Assembly: GCA_051657715.1 (NCBI GenBank) | Contig: JBOFLF010000067.1 | Location: 1-64,000 of the forward strand | DNA: 64,000 nt | Origin: JBOFBH01 sp051657715 | GTDB taxonomy: Bacteria; Actinomycetota; Actinomycetes; Actinomycetales; Angustibacteraceae | Direction: 5' to 3' | Shown here: in pieces, positions 48,050 to 55,869 of the stretch | Numbering within the stretch: position 1 is the stretch's first letter | How the letters are laid out: each line of letters opens with the position of its first letter | Notes under the pieces: generated by a model | Seen by the model: only the letters and a program-made list of their open reading frames with translations | Told to the model about the DNA's origin: nothing | The model's database searches: none | Program-made: the position numbers and the translations under genes

Positions 48050-48886
48050 ATGGGTATCCGCAAGTACAAGCCGACGACGCCAGGGCGCCGCGGCGCTAGC
48101 GTCGCCGACTTCGTCGAGATCACCCGCTCGGAGCCGGAGAAGTCGCTGGTGCGTCCTCTCACCAAGAGCGGTGGCCGCAACAACGCCGGACGGATCACGA
48201 CTCGGCATGTCGGTGGCGGGCACAAACGTGCCTACCGAGTGATCGACTTTCGGCGGCACGACAAGGACGGCGTGCCGGCGCGGGTGGCGCACATCGAGTA
48301 CGACCCAAACCGGACGTCGCGTATCGCTCTCCTGCACTATGCGGACGGCGACAAGCGGTACATCCTCGCTCCGGCCCGGTTGCGTCAAGGCGATCGCATC
48401 GAGAACGGTCCGAGCGCGGACATCAAGCCGGGCAACAATTTGCCGCTGCGCAACATCCCGGTCGGAACCGTGGTGCACGCGATCGAGCTGAGACCTGGTG
48501 GTGGGGCGAAGATCGCCAGATCGGCGGGTGCCAGCGTTCAGTTGGTGGCCAAGGAGGGACCGTACGCCCAGCTGCGGATGCCATCAGGGGAGATTCGCAA
48601 CGTCGATGTGCGATGCCGAGCCAGCATCGGCGAGGTGGGCAACGCTGAGCAGTCCAACATCAACTGGGGCAAGGCAGGTCGGATGCGGTGGAAGGGCAGG
48701 CGTCCGAGTGTTCGAGGTGTCGCGATGAACCCGGTCGACCACCCGCACGGTGGTGGTGAAGGAAAGACGTCCGGTGGCCGTCATCCGGTCAGCCCTTGGG
48801 GTGTTCCTGAGGGACGCACCCGCCGTCCCAGCAAGGCCAGCGACAGGTTGATCGTCCGTCGTCGCCGTACCGGCAAGAAGCGCTGA
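48050..48886 (+). CDS. rplB: 50S ribosomal protein L2
   Basis: Binds 23S rRNA near the peptidyl transferase centre and bridges the subunits, 278 residues. GIRKYKPTTPGRRG at the start, the central RNA-binding core, and GVAMNPVDHPHGGGEGKTSGGRHPVSPWG with the conserved His (about 229). The basic tail ends RRTGKKR. rpsS follows after 11 bases. Confidence 0.97.
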   Translation: MGIRKYKPTTPGRRGASVADFVEITRSEPEKSLVRPLTKSGGRNNAGRITTRHVGGGHKRAYRVIDFRRHDKDGVPARVAHIEYDPNRTSRIALLHYADGDKRYILAPARLRQGDRIENGPSADIKPGNNLPLRNIPVGTVVHAIELRPGGGAKIARSAGASVQLVAKEGPYAQLRMPSGEIRNVDVRCRASIGEVGNAEQSNINWGKAGRMRWKGRRPSVRGVAMNPVDHPHGGGEGKTSGGRHPVSPWGVPEGRTRRPSKASDRLIVRRRRTGKKR

Positions 48887-48897
48887 GGAGGCCTGCC

Positions 48898-49179
48898 GTG
48901 CCGCGCAGCTTGAAGAAGGGTCCCTTTGTGGACGACCACCTCGCCAAGAAGGTGGACGCCCAGAACGAGAAGGGGACGAAGAACGTGATCAAGACCTGGT
49001 CTCGGCGCTCGATGATCGTGCCGGACATGCTTGGCCACACCATCGCCGTCCATGACGGCCGCAAGCATGTTCCGGTCTTTATCACCGAGTCGATGGTCGG
49101 GCACAAGCTCGGCGAGTTCGCCCCTACCCGCACCTTCCGAGGGCACGAGAAGGACGACCGGAAGGGTCGTCGTCGCTGA
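48898..49179 (+). CDS. rpsS: 30S ribosomal protein S19
   Basis: Head protein contacting S13 and the A-site finger, 93 residues from GTG 48898 with GAGGAGG upstream. PRSLKKGPFVDDHLAKKVDAQNEKG, TWSRRSMIVPDMLGHTIAVHDGRKHVPVFI and KLGEFAPTRTFRGHEKDDRK are all standard. Confidence 0.97.
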   Translation: MPRSLKKGPFVDDHLAKKVDAQNEKGTKNVIKTWSRRSMIVPDMLGHTIAVHDGRKHVPVFITESMVGHKLGEFAPTRTFRGHEKDDRKGRRR

Positions 49180-49217
49180 CGCGGCGAAGACCATCACCCT
49201 GAAGCGAGGAAGAACCG

Positions 49218-49619
49218 ATGGAAGCCAAGGCGCAGGCACGGTACGTCCGCGTCACGCCCCAGAAGGCCCGACGCGTCATCGACCTGATTCGTGGGCAGCA
49301 CGTGGGGCAGGCCGGTGCCATCCTGCGGTTCGCCCCGCAAGCGGCGAGCGAGCCAGTCCTCAAGGTGCTCGACAGCGCCGTGGCGAACGCGCGTGTCCAG
49401 GCAGACCGGACGAGCGAGGCGTTCGACGAACAGGAGCTCGTGGTTCAGGCGGCGTTCGTCGATGAAGGGCCGACCATGAAGCGATTCCGCCCGCGCGCGC
49501 AAGGCCGTGCCTACCGGATTCGCAAGCGCACCAGCCACATCACGGTTGTCGTCACAACACCGACCACTGGTGAGCCAACTGCCGCGACCACCGCGGAGAA
49601 GAAGAGGAGGGCCCGATAG
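49218..49619 (+). CDS. rplV: 50S ribosomal protein L22
   Basis: Exit-tunnel protein whose beta-hairpin reaches the tunnel wall, 133 residues. AKAQARYVRVTPQKARRVIDLIRGQ, the hairpin region EGPTMKRFRPRAQGRAYRIRKRTSHITVVV, then a short Thr/Ala-rich tail. The stop shares one base with the rpsC GTG. Confidence 0.96.
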   Translation: MEAKAQARYVRVTPQKARRVIDLIRGQHVGQAGAILRFAPQAASEPVLKVLDSAVANARVQADRTSEAFDEQELVVQAAFVDEGPTMKRFRPRAQGRAYRIRKRTSHITVVVTTPTTGEPTAATTAEKKRRAR

Positions 49620-50455
49620 TGGGGCAGAAGGTCAACCCGCACGGGTTCCGGTTGAGCATCACCACCGAGCACAAGAGTCGGTGGTTCGCGGACAGCACCC
49701 GCCCCGGCCAGCGGTACCGCGACTACGTCCGGGAGGACGTGTCAATCCGCAAGCTCATGTCTACCGGCATGGAGCGCGCAGGTATCTCTCGGGTGGAGAT
49801 CGAGCGGACTCGGGATCGGGTCCGGGTGGATATCCACACAGCTCGGCCGGGCATCGTGATTGGTCGCCGAGGAGCGGAAGCCGACCGGTTGCGTAGCGAG
49901 CTGGAAAAGCTCACGGGAAAGCAGGTACAGCTGAACATCCTCGAGGTGAAGAACCCGGAGGTGGACGCTCAGCTGGTGGCGCAGGGTATCGCGGAGCAGT
50001 TGTCTGCGCGGGTGTCCTTCCGGCGGGCGATGCGCAAGGGAATGCAGAGTTCGCTGCGTGCTGGAGCCAAGGGAATTCGGGTTCAGTGCTCCGGTCGGCT
50101 GGGCGGAGCGGAGATGTCCCGTTCCGAGTTCTACCGCGAGGGCCGAGTGCCGCTGCATACGCTCCGAGCCAACATCGACTATGGCCTCTATGAGGCTCGG
50201 ACGACGTTCGGTCGGATCGGGGTAAAGGTATGGATCTATCAGGGGGATGTCACGGCGAAGGAGCTCGCGCAGCAGCAGGCCGCCGCGCCGCGACCGCCTC
50301 GTGGGCCACGTAGCGAGCGGCCGAGTCGGGGACGAAGTGATCGGCCGTCTCGTGCTGGCCGGGGAGGAACAGGTCGGGGATCTGGAGACGCTGTGGCGCC
50401 ACCCGCCGGCGGTGCGGCTGCTCCGGCTGCTGGGACACCCGAGGCGGAGGGCTGA
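49619..50455 (+). CDS. rpsC: 30S ribosomal protein S3
   Basis: mRNA-entry protein with helicase role, 278 residues from GTG 49619. GQKVNPHGFRLSITTEHKS at the N-terminus, KH domain with GIVIGRRGAEADRLR (about 80-94), C-terminal domain with GIRVQCSGRLGGAEMSR. After residue 215 comes an Arg/Pro/Gly/Ala-rich tail of about 60 residues, usual in actinobacteria though of variable length. Confidence 0.96.
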   Translation: MGQKVNPHGFRLSITTEHKSRWFADSTRPGQRYRDYVREDVSIRKLMSTGMERAGISRVEIERTRDRVRVDIHTARPGIVIGRRGAEADRLRSELEKLTGKQVQLNILEVKNPEVDAQLVAQGIAEQLSARVSFRRAMRKGMQSSLRAGAKGIRVQCSGRLGGAEMSRSEFYREGRVPLHTLRANIDYGLYEARTTFGRIGVKVWIYQGDVTAKELAQQQAAAPRPPRGPRSERPSRGRSDRPSRAGRGGTGRGSGDAVAPPAGGAAAPAAGTPEAEG

Positions 50456-50457
50456 TC

Positions 50458-50877
50458 ATGCTGATCCCACGGAAGGTGGCACACCGCAAGCAGCACCACC
50501 CGAAGCGCACCGGTGCTGCCAAAGGCGGCACGGTCCTGGCATTTGGTGATTTCGGTATCCAGGCTCTCGAGCCGGCGTATGTCACCAACCGGCAGATTGA
50601 ATCCGCCCGGATCGCGATGACTCGCCACATCAAGCGTGGTGGGAAGGTGTGGATCAACATCTACCCGGACCGGCCGCTGACCAAGAAACCAGCCGAGACC
50701 CGGATGGGTTCAGGCAAGGGTTCGCCGGAGTGGTGGGTGGCGAACGTGAAGCCCGGGCGAGTGATGTTTGAGCTGTCCGGAGTGCCGGAATCGATTGCAC
50801 GCGAGGCCATGCTGCGCGCGATCCACAAGCTGCCGATGAAGTGTCGTTTCATTCGGCGTGAGGGCGGTGACCAGTAA
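50458..50877 (+). CDS. rplP: 50S ribosomal protein L16
   Basis: Organises the A-site region of 23S rRNA, 139 residues. MLIPRKVAHRKQHHPKRTG, GGKVWINIYPDRPLTKKPAETRMGSGKGSPEWWVANVKPGR and REAMLRAIHKLPMKC are conserved. It follows rpsC by 2 bases, and its last base is the first of rpmC (TAATG). Confidence 0.97.
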   Translation: MLIPRKVAHRKQHHPKRTGAAKGGTVLAFGDFGIQALEPAYVTNRQIESARIAMTRHIKRGGKVWINIYPDRPLTKKPAETRMGSGKGSPEWWVANVKPGRVMFELSGVPESIAREAMLRAIHKLPMKCRFIRREGGDQ

Positions 50878-51113
50878 TGGCGGTCGGTTCGAAGGATCTC
50901 ACCGCCTCGGCGCTTGCTGAGTTCAGCGAGGAGCGGTTGATCGAGGAGCTCGCCAAGGCCAAGGAGGAGTTGTTCAACCTCCGGTTCCAGTCGGCCACCG
51001 GTCAATTGGAGAACCACGGACGGCTCCGTGCCGTGCGTCGTGACATCGCCCGCATCTACACCATGCTGCGCGAGTACGAACTCGGCATCAGGCAACGGCC
51101 AGAGGATCAGTGA
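50877..51113 (+). CDS. rpmC: 50S ribosomal protein L29
   Basis: Small helical exit-site protein, 78 residues. LAEFSEERLIEELAKAKEELFNLRFQSATGQLENHGRLRAVRRDIARIYTMLRE covers the whole conserved hairpin; seven to nine extra residues lie at each end. One-base overlap with rplP and with the rpsQ ATG. Confidence 0.95.
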   Translation: MAVGSKDLTASALAEFSEERLIEELAKAKEELFNLRFQSATGQLENHGRLRAVRRDIARIYTMLREYELGIRQRPEDQ

Positions 51114-51430
51114 TGACGAAAACTTCCCCCGTTGGTGAGGCGGCGGATGCTCCGGCGCCTGCCGTCCCGGCAGCACAACAGCGGCCGTACCGTAAGGTTC
51201 GCCGTGGCTATGTTGTCAGCGACAAGATGGACAAGACTGCTGTGGTTGAGGTGGAGGACCGGGTGAAGCACCCGCTCTACGGGAAGGTTATGCGGCAGTC
51301 CACCAAAGTGAAGGCTCACGATGAGCAGAACGCCGCTGGTCGCGGCGATTTGGTTCTCATCATGGAGACCCGACCGTTGTCTGCCACGAAGCGGTGGCGG
51401 ATTGTCCACATCCTCGAGAAGGCCAAGTAG
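51113..51430 (+). CDS. rpsQ: 30S ribosomal protein S17
   Basis: Early 16S rRNA-binding protein, 105 residues from ATG 51113 (AGAGG at spacing 7); a GTG one codon earlier is possible. The first 28 residues are an acidic Ala/Pro extension, then RKVRRGYVVSDKMDKTAVVEVEDRVKHPLYGK and LVLIMETRPLSATKRWRIVHILEKAK. rplN starts after 69 bases. Confidence 0.95.
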   Translation: MTKTSPVGEAADAPAPAVPAAQQRPYRKVRRGYVVSDKMDKTAVVEVEDRVKHPLYGKVMRQSTKVKAHDEQNAAGRGDLVLIMETRPLSATKRWRIVHILEKAK

Positions 51431-51499
51431 CGCCAGTCCCAAGGCGGTTCCGCCAGGCTCGCTGACCGCGAGAACCGGCGCGACGACAGGAGTTCAGCA

Positions 51500-51868
51500 G
51501 TGATTCAGCAGGAGTCGCGACTTAAGGTCGCCGACAACACCGGTGCCAAGCAAATTTTGTGCATCCGGGTGCTCGGTGGATCTGGTCGGCGCTACGCCGG
51601 CATCGGCGACGTGATCGTCGCCACCGTGAAAGACGCCATTCCCGGCGGCAACGTGAAGAAGGGCGATGTCGTCAAGGCCGTCATCGTCCGGACGACGAAG
51701 GGGCGGCGTCGCGCGGACGGTTCGTACATCCGGTTCGACGAGAACGCCGCGGTCATTCTCCGTCAGGACGGTGACCCCCGTGGCACCCGCATCTTCGGTC
51801 CGGTCGGCCGGGAGCTGCGTGACAAGCGGTTCATGAAGATCGTCTCGCTGGCCCCGGAGGTGTTGTGA
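51500..51868 (+). CDS. rplN: 50S ribosomal protein L14
   Basis: Inter-subunit bridge protein, 122 residues from GTG 51500 with AGGAG upstream. MIQQESRLKVADNTGAKQILCIRVLGGSGRRYAGIGDVIVATVKDA is the classic start; FDENAAVILRQDGDPRGTRIFGPVGRELRD closes the conserved core. First gene of the spc part; rplX begins 3 bases after the stop. Confidence 0.97.
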   Translation: MIQQESRLKVADNTGAKQILCIRVLGGSGRRYAGIGDVIVATVKDAIPGGNVKKGDVVKAVIVRTTKGRRRADGSYIRFDENAAVILRQDGDPRGTRIFGPVGRELRDKRFMKIVSLAPEVL

Positions 51869-51871
51869 GCT

Positions 51872-52237
51872 ATGGCGAAGCTCAAGATCAAGAAGGGTGA
51901 CACGGTCGAAGTCATCACTGGCCGGTCACAGAAGAACGGCGGCGACCGCGGCAAGCGGGGCAAAGTGATCAGCGTCGACGTTGAACGTCAGCGAGTGTTG
52001 GTCGAGGGCGTCCGGCAGGTTAAGCGGCACACTCGGGTCAGTCAGTCGAGCCGGGGGAGCAAGACGGGCGGGATCATCACCCAGGAGTCCTCGCTGCACA
52101 TCAGCAACGTCATGGTGGTAGACCCGGAGACCAAGAAGCGAACCAGAGTCGGTTACCGCACTGAAACCGTGGAACGTGACGGTCGCCAGCGCACCGTACG
52201 AGTTCGCGTGTCCAAGCGCTCCGGGAAGGATGTCTGA
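51872..52237 (+). CDS. rplX: 50S ribosomal protein L24
   Basis: Initiates 50S assembly and sits at the tunnel exit, 121 residues. KLKIKKGDTVEVITGRSQKNGGDRGKRGKVISVDVERQRVLVEGV is the KOW domain. Its last base is the first of the rplE ATG (TGATG). Confidence 0.96.
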   Translation: MAKLKIKKGDTVEVITGRSQKNGGDRGKRGKVISVDVERQRVLVEGVRQVKRHTRVSQSSRGSKTGGIITQESSLHISNVMVVDPETKKRTRVGYRTETVERDGRQRTVRVRVSKRSGKDV

Positions 52238-52806
52238 TGACCACTGCTGTCACTGAGCGCGCTCTTCCTCGTCTCAAGCAGCGTTACCGGCAGGAGATCA
52301 TCCCGGCTTTGGTTGAGCAGTTCGGGTATTCCAATGTCATGCAAGTTCCGGGAATGACCAAGGTCGTGGTCAACATGGGCGTTGGCGAAGCAGCCCGGGA
52401 CTCCAAACTGATCGAGGGAGCGGTCCGCGATCTCGCGGCCATCACCGGACAGAAGCCGGCCGTTACCCGAGCTCGTAAGTCAATTGCCCAGTTCAAGCTG
52501 CGGGAGGGCATGCCCATCGGTGCCCACGCCACGCTCCGTGGTGATCGGATGTGGGAGTTCCTCGATCGCCTCGTCTCCGTCGCGTTGCCGCGGATCCGTG
52601 ATTTTCGCGGACTTTCTCCTCGGCAATTTGACGGCAAAGGCAACTACACCTTCGGCCTCACCGAGCAGTCGGTGTTCCACGAGATCGACCAGGACCGGAT
52701 CGATCGTGTTCGTGGGATGGATATCACGGTCGTCACGACTGCTGGTGACGATGACGAAGGCCGAGCTCTGCTACGGGCTCTCGGCTTTCCGTTGAAGGAG
52801 AACTGA
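52237..52806 (+). CDS. rplE: 50S ribosomal protein L5
   Basis: Binds 5S rRNA and contacts the P-site tRNA, 189 residues. VMQVPGMTKVVVNMGVGEAARDSKLIEGAVRDLAAITGQKP and FRGLSPRQFDGKGNYTFGLTEQSVF are conserved. Overlaps rplX by one base; rpsN follows by one base. Confidence 0.97.
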   Translation: MTTAVTERALPRLKQRYRQEIIPALVEQFGYSNVMQVPGMTKVVVNMGVGEAARDSKLIEGAVRDLAAITGQKPAVTRARKSIAQFKLREGMPIGAHATLRGDRMWEFLDRLVSVALPRIRDFRGLSPRQFDGKGNYTFGLTEQSVFHEIDQDRIDRVRGMDITVVTTAGDDDEGRALLRALGFPLKEN

Positions 52807-52807
52807 C

Positions 52808-52993
52808 GTGGCCAAGACATCGTTGATCAATAAGGCGAACCGGAAGCCGAAGTTCGCAGTTCGCGCTTATACCCGATGCCAGCGGTGCGGGCGTCCGCAC
52901 TCGGTGTACCGCAAGTTCGGTCTGTGCCGGGTGTGCGTGCGTGAGATGGCGCACCGCGGCGAACTTCCGGGCTTGACCAAGAGCAGCTGGTGA
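52808..52993 (+). CDS. rpsZ: 30S ribosomal protein S14 type Z
   Basis: Zinc-binding short form of S14, 61 residues from GTG 52808. Two Cys pairs, CQRC (24-27) and CRVC (40-43), form the zinc site, followed by REMAHRGELPGLTKSSW. The C-plus form is the normal occupant of the spc operon. Confidence 0.96.
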   Translation: MAKTSLINKANRKPKFAVRAYTRCQRCGRPHSVYRKFGLCRVCVREMAHRGELPGLTKSSW

Positions 52994-53063
52994 TGACAGA
53001 CGACGTCGCAGGTCCCGGGCGGGTTGCTCGGGAAACCCCGGCGAGGAAGGGCAGGAGCGCCCG

Positions 53064-53462
53064 ATGACCATGACCGACCCGATCGCAGACATGTTGACGC
53101 GTCTGCGCAATGCCAACACCGCGTACCACGACACCGTCGCGATGCCGTACAGCAAACTGAAGTCCCGCATCGCGGAGATCCTCAAGGCGGAGGGGTACAT
53201 CTCGTCCTGGGAAGTCGCTGACGCTGAGGTCGGGAAGAAGCTTGTGATCGAATTGAAGTACGGGCCGAGTCGGGAACGGTCGATCGCCGGGATCCGACGC
53301 GTGTCCAAGCCCGGCCTTCGGGTCTATGCCAAGTCCACCAATCTGCCCCGCGTGCTGGGCGGCCTCGGCGTCGCGATTCTGTCGACCTCGTCCGGGCTGC
53401 TCACCGATCGGCAGGCCGCGCAGCAAGGCGTGGGCGGGGAAGTCCTCGCCTACGTCTGGTGA
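53064..53462 (+). CDS. rpsH: 30S ribosomal protein S8
   Basis: Core 16S rRNA-binding protein, 132 residues. TMTDPIADMLTRLRNANTAYHDTVAMPYSKLKSRIAEILK at the N-terminus and LSTSSGLLTDRQAAQQGVGGEVLAYVW at the end. In other bacteria S8 represses the spc operon by binding near rplE; no obvious mimic was checked here. rplF follows after 9 bases. Confidence 0.97.
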   Translation: MTMTDPIADMLTRLRNANTAYHDTVAMPYSKLKSRIAEILKAEGYISSWEVADAEVGKKLVIELKYGPSRERSIAGIRRVSKPGLRVYAKSTNLPRVLGGLGVAILSTSSGLLTDRQAAQQGVGGEVLAYVW

Positions 53463-53471
53463 GGAGGGAAC

Positions 53472-54011
53472 ATGTCTCGCATCGGACGGCTCCCGATCCC
53501 TGTGCCTAGTGGCGTCGACGTCATCATCGACGGTCAACACGTGAGTGTGAAGGGACCGAAGGGCAGCCTGTCGCACATCGTCGCTACCCCCATCGCGGTG
53601 TCCCGCAGCGATGATGGCGCCATCGCTGTCGTGCGGCCAGATGACGAACGGCGGAGCAGAGCGCTGCACGGCCTGACCCGCTCGTTGATCGCCAACATGG
53701 TGTACGGCGTCACCTCGGGTTACGAGAAGAAACTCGAGATCGTGGGCACTGGATATCGAGTCGTGCCGAAGGGCAGCGCCCTGGAGTTCTCCTTGGGCTA
53801 CAGCCATACGATCACGATCGATCCACCAGACGGCATTTCCTTTGCCACCGACGGCCCGTTGCGGTTGTCCGTGCTCGGTATCGACAAGCAGTTGGTCGGC
53901 GAGGTCGCCGCCAACATCCGCAAGCTTCGCAAGCCTGACCCCTATAAGGGCAAGGGTGTGCGATATGCCGGCGAACGCATCCGGCGTAAGGCCGGAAAGG
54001 CAGGCAAGTAG
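53472..54011 (+). CDS. rplF: 50S ribosomal protein L6
   Basis: Two-domain protein near the factor-binding site, 179 residues. MSRIGRLPIPVPSGVDVIIDGQHVSVKGPKGSL starts it; GYRVVPKGSALEFSLGYSH and the family end PDPYKGKGVRYAGERIRRKAGKAGK are complete. rplR begins 2 bases after the stop. Confidence 0.97.
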   Translation: MSRIGRLPIPVPSGVDVIIDGQHVSVKGPKGSLSHIVATPIAVSRSDDGAIAVVRPDDERRSRALHGLTRSLIANMVYGVTSGYEKKLEIVGTGYRVVPKGSALEFSLGYSHTITIDPPDGISFATDGPLRLSVLGIDKQLVGEVAANIRKLRKPDPYKGKGVRYAGERIRRKAGKAGK

Positions 54012-54013
54012 TC

Positions 54014-54388
54014 ATGGCAGTGATCGTGAAGCGAGGACGGACCCGGGTGGATGCCCGGGGGCGTCGTCATCTGCGGGTCCGCAAGAAGGTGTCCGGGACG
54101 GCCGAGCGTCCCCGTTTGGTCGTTACCCGTTCCGCTCGTCACGTGGTCGCCCAAGTAGTCGACGACGTCCAGGGCCGGACATTGGTCAGTGCTTCGACTA
54201 TGGAGCAAGACGTGCGTGCTGCACGTGGCGACAAGACCGCGAAAGCTCGCAAGGTCGGCGAACTCGTTGCGGAGCGCGCTCGTCGAGCGGGCATCGATGC
54301 TGTGGTGTTCGACCGGGGAGGCAACCGGTACCACGGTCGGGTAGCGGCCCTGGCGGACGGTGCCCGCGAGCAAGGGCTGGGCCTGTGA
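54014..54388 (+). CDS. rplR: 50S ribosomal protein L18
   Basis: 5S rRNA-binding protein, 124 residues. RRHLRVRKKVSGTAERPRLVVTRSARHVVAQVVDDVQGRTLVSASTME and the C-terminal VVFDRGGNRYHGRVAALADGAREQGL are conserved. rpsE starts 40 bases later. Confidence 0.97.
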   Translation: MAVIVKRGRTRVDARGRRHLRVRKKVSGTAERPRLVVTRSARHVVAQVVDDVQGRTLVSASTMEQDVRAARGDKTAKARKVGELVAERARRAGIDAVVFDRGGNRYHGRVAALADGAREQGLGL

Positions 54389-54428
54389 TTCGCCCGAACA
54401 CCTACATCGCAGAGAAGAGGACCATCTG

Positions 54429-55049
54429 ATGCCTGGAGCACAGCGCCGCGGTACGGGCGCCGGTGGTGGAGCCGGCAACAGCGACCGTCGGGACCGTCGG
54501 GATCGAGACGGCCGTGGTCGCGACTCCGACAAGAGTGTGTTCGTCGAACGGGTTGTCGCGATCAACCGCGTGGCCAAGGTGGTCCAGGGTGGTCGCCGGT
54601 TCAGCTTCACCGCTTTGGTGATCGTCGGCGACGGAGACGGCACGGTCGGTGTGGGCTACGGCAAGGCGAAAGAAGTGCCGGCGGCGATCGCCAAAGGTGT
54701 TGAGGAGGCCAAGAAGGCTTTCTTCGCTGTTCCTCGCATTCAGGGCACCATTCCGCATCCAGTCACCGGTGAAGACGCTGCAGGGGTCGTGCTGCTTCGA
54801 CCGGCTGCGCCGGGTACTGGGGTGATTGCGGGCGGCCCGGTGCGCGCCGTCCTGGAGTGTGCGGGTATTCACGACGTGTTGAGCAAGTCCTTAGGGTCGG
54901 ACAACGCCATTAACATCGTGCATGCCACGGTCGCGGCGCTGAAGGGCCTGGAGCGTCCAGAGTCGGTGGCTGCTCGTCGAGGGCTGCCGTTAGAGCACGT
55001 CGCACCGGCTGCCATGCTGCGAGCCCGGGCCGCTGGGGTGAGTGCGTGA
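54429..55049 (+). CDS. rpsE: 30S ribosomal protein S5
   Basis: Shapes the mRNA entry and decoding region, 206 residues from ATG 54429. An N-terminal Gly/Arg/Asp-rich extension of about 38 residues precedes FVERVVAINRVAKVVQGGRRFSFTALVIVGDGDGTVG; GVVLLRPAAPGTGVIAGGPVRAVLECAGIHDVLSKSLGS is also typical. Overlaps rpmD by one base. Confidence 0.96.
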   Translation: MPGAQRRGTGAGGGAGNSDRRDRRDRDGRGRDSDKSVFVERVVAINRVAKVVQGGRRFSFTALVIVGDGDGTVGVGYGKAKEVPAAIAKGVEEAKKAFFAVPRIQGTIPHPVTGEDAAGVVLLRPAAPGTGVIAGGPVRAVLECAGIHDVLSKSLGSDNAINIVHATVAALKGLERPESVAARRGLPLEHVAPAAMLRARAAGVSA

Positions 55050-55231
55050 TGGCTCAGCTCAGGGTGGTCCAGACTCGGTCGGTGATTGGCGGCAAGCAGA
55101 ACCAGCGCGACACGTTGCGGACGTTGGGCCTCAAGCGAATCGGTGACGTCGTCATCAAGGAGGACCGTCCGGAAATCCGGGGAATGGTTGCCACGGTTTC
55201 TCACCTGGTGACGTTCGAGGAAGTGGACTGA
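55049..55231 (+). CDS. rpmD: 50S ribosomal protein L30
   Basis: Small 50S protein, 60 residues. AQLRVVQTRSVIGGKQNQRDTLRTLGLKRIGDVVIKEDRPEIRGMVATVSHLV covers the whole family. ATG 55049 overlaps the rpsE stop by one base; a GTG one codon earlier is also possible. rplO follows by 3 bases. Confidence 0.95.
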   Translation: MAQLRVVQTRSVIGGKQNQRDTLRTLGLKRIGDVVIKEDRPEIRGMVATVSHLVTFEEVD

Positions 55232-55234
55232 GAC

Positions 55235-55720
55235 ATGGCAGACGAGACGGAGCGGCCTCGAGAGCGCCTGCTCAAGGTGCATCACCTGCGCCCGGCACCA
55301 GGTTCGCGTACCACCAAGACTCGGGTCGGGCGAGGAGAAGCTAGCAAGGGTAAGACCGCTGGTCGCGGCACCAAGGGCAGCAAGGCGCGATCCCAAGTTC
55401 CTGGACGCTTCGAGGGCGGCCAGACGCCGATCCATATGCGGCTCCCCAAGCTCAGGGGGTTCACCAACGCATTTCGGGTGGAGTACCAGGTGGTCAACGT
55501 CAGTCGGATCGGCGAGCTGTACCCCGACGGGGGAACGGTGACGGTGGCTGACCTGGTGGCCAGAGGTGCGGTTCGCAAGGGCCGGCCGGTCAAGGTGTTA
55601 GGCACTGGGGAGCTGACCGTCAAGGTGGATATCTCCGCCCACCGGTTCTCCTCATCCGCTCGTGAAAAGATCATGGCGGCGGGTGGTACCGCCACCGAGC
55701 TGGAGCGCACGACGTCGTGA
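55235..55720 (+). CDS. rplO: 50S ribosomal protein L15
   Basis: Late-assembly 50S protein, 161 residues. HHLRPAPGSRTTKTRVGRGEASKGKTAGRGTKGSKARSQVPGRFEGGQTPIHMRLPKLRGF is the basic Gly-rich N-terminal part; the C-terminal domain ends SAREKIMAAGGTATELE. A 149-base gap with a hairpin separates it from secY. Confidence 0.96.
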   Translation: MADETERPRERLLKVHHLRPAPGSRTTKTRVGRGEASKGKTAGRGTKGSKARSQVPGRFEGGQTPIHMRLPKLRGFTNAFRVEYQVVNVSRIGELYPDGGTVTVADLVARGAVRKGRPVKVLGTGELTVKVDISAHRFSSSAREKIMAAGGTATELERTTS

Positions 55721-55761
55721 TGGTCGGCCGATGATCTTCGGCCCCGTGCTCATGCGACGAG

Positions 55762-55793
55762 CGCAACCCGGAGCCCGTCCGGAGCGGGTTGCG
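55762..55793 (+). terminator. 9-base-pair hairpin between rplO and secY
   Basis: CGCAACCCG pairs with CGGGTTGCG around a 14-base loop, 41 bases after rplO. No T-run. Could attenuate transcription into secY-adk-map or stabilise the upstream mRNA. Confidence 0.5.
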
Positions 55794-55869
55794 GGTGTTA
55801 TCGTCCGCAGGTCCGTTCCGTCGGGCCGCCAACGTCGAGATGCCGCTGGTTTGCGGCACTGGAGGAGTC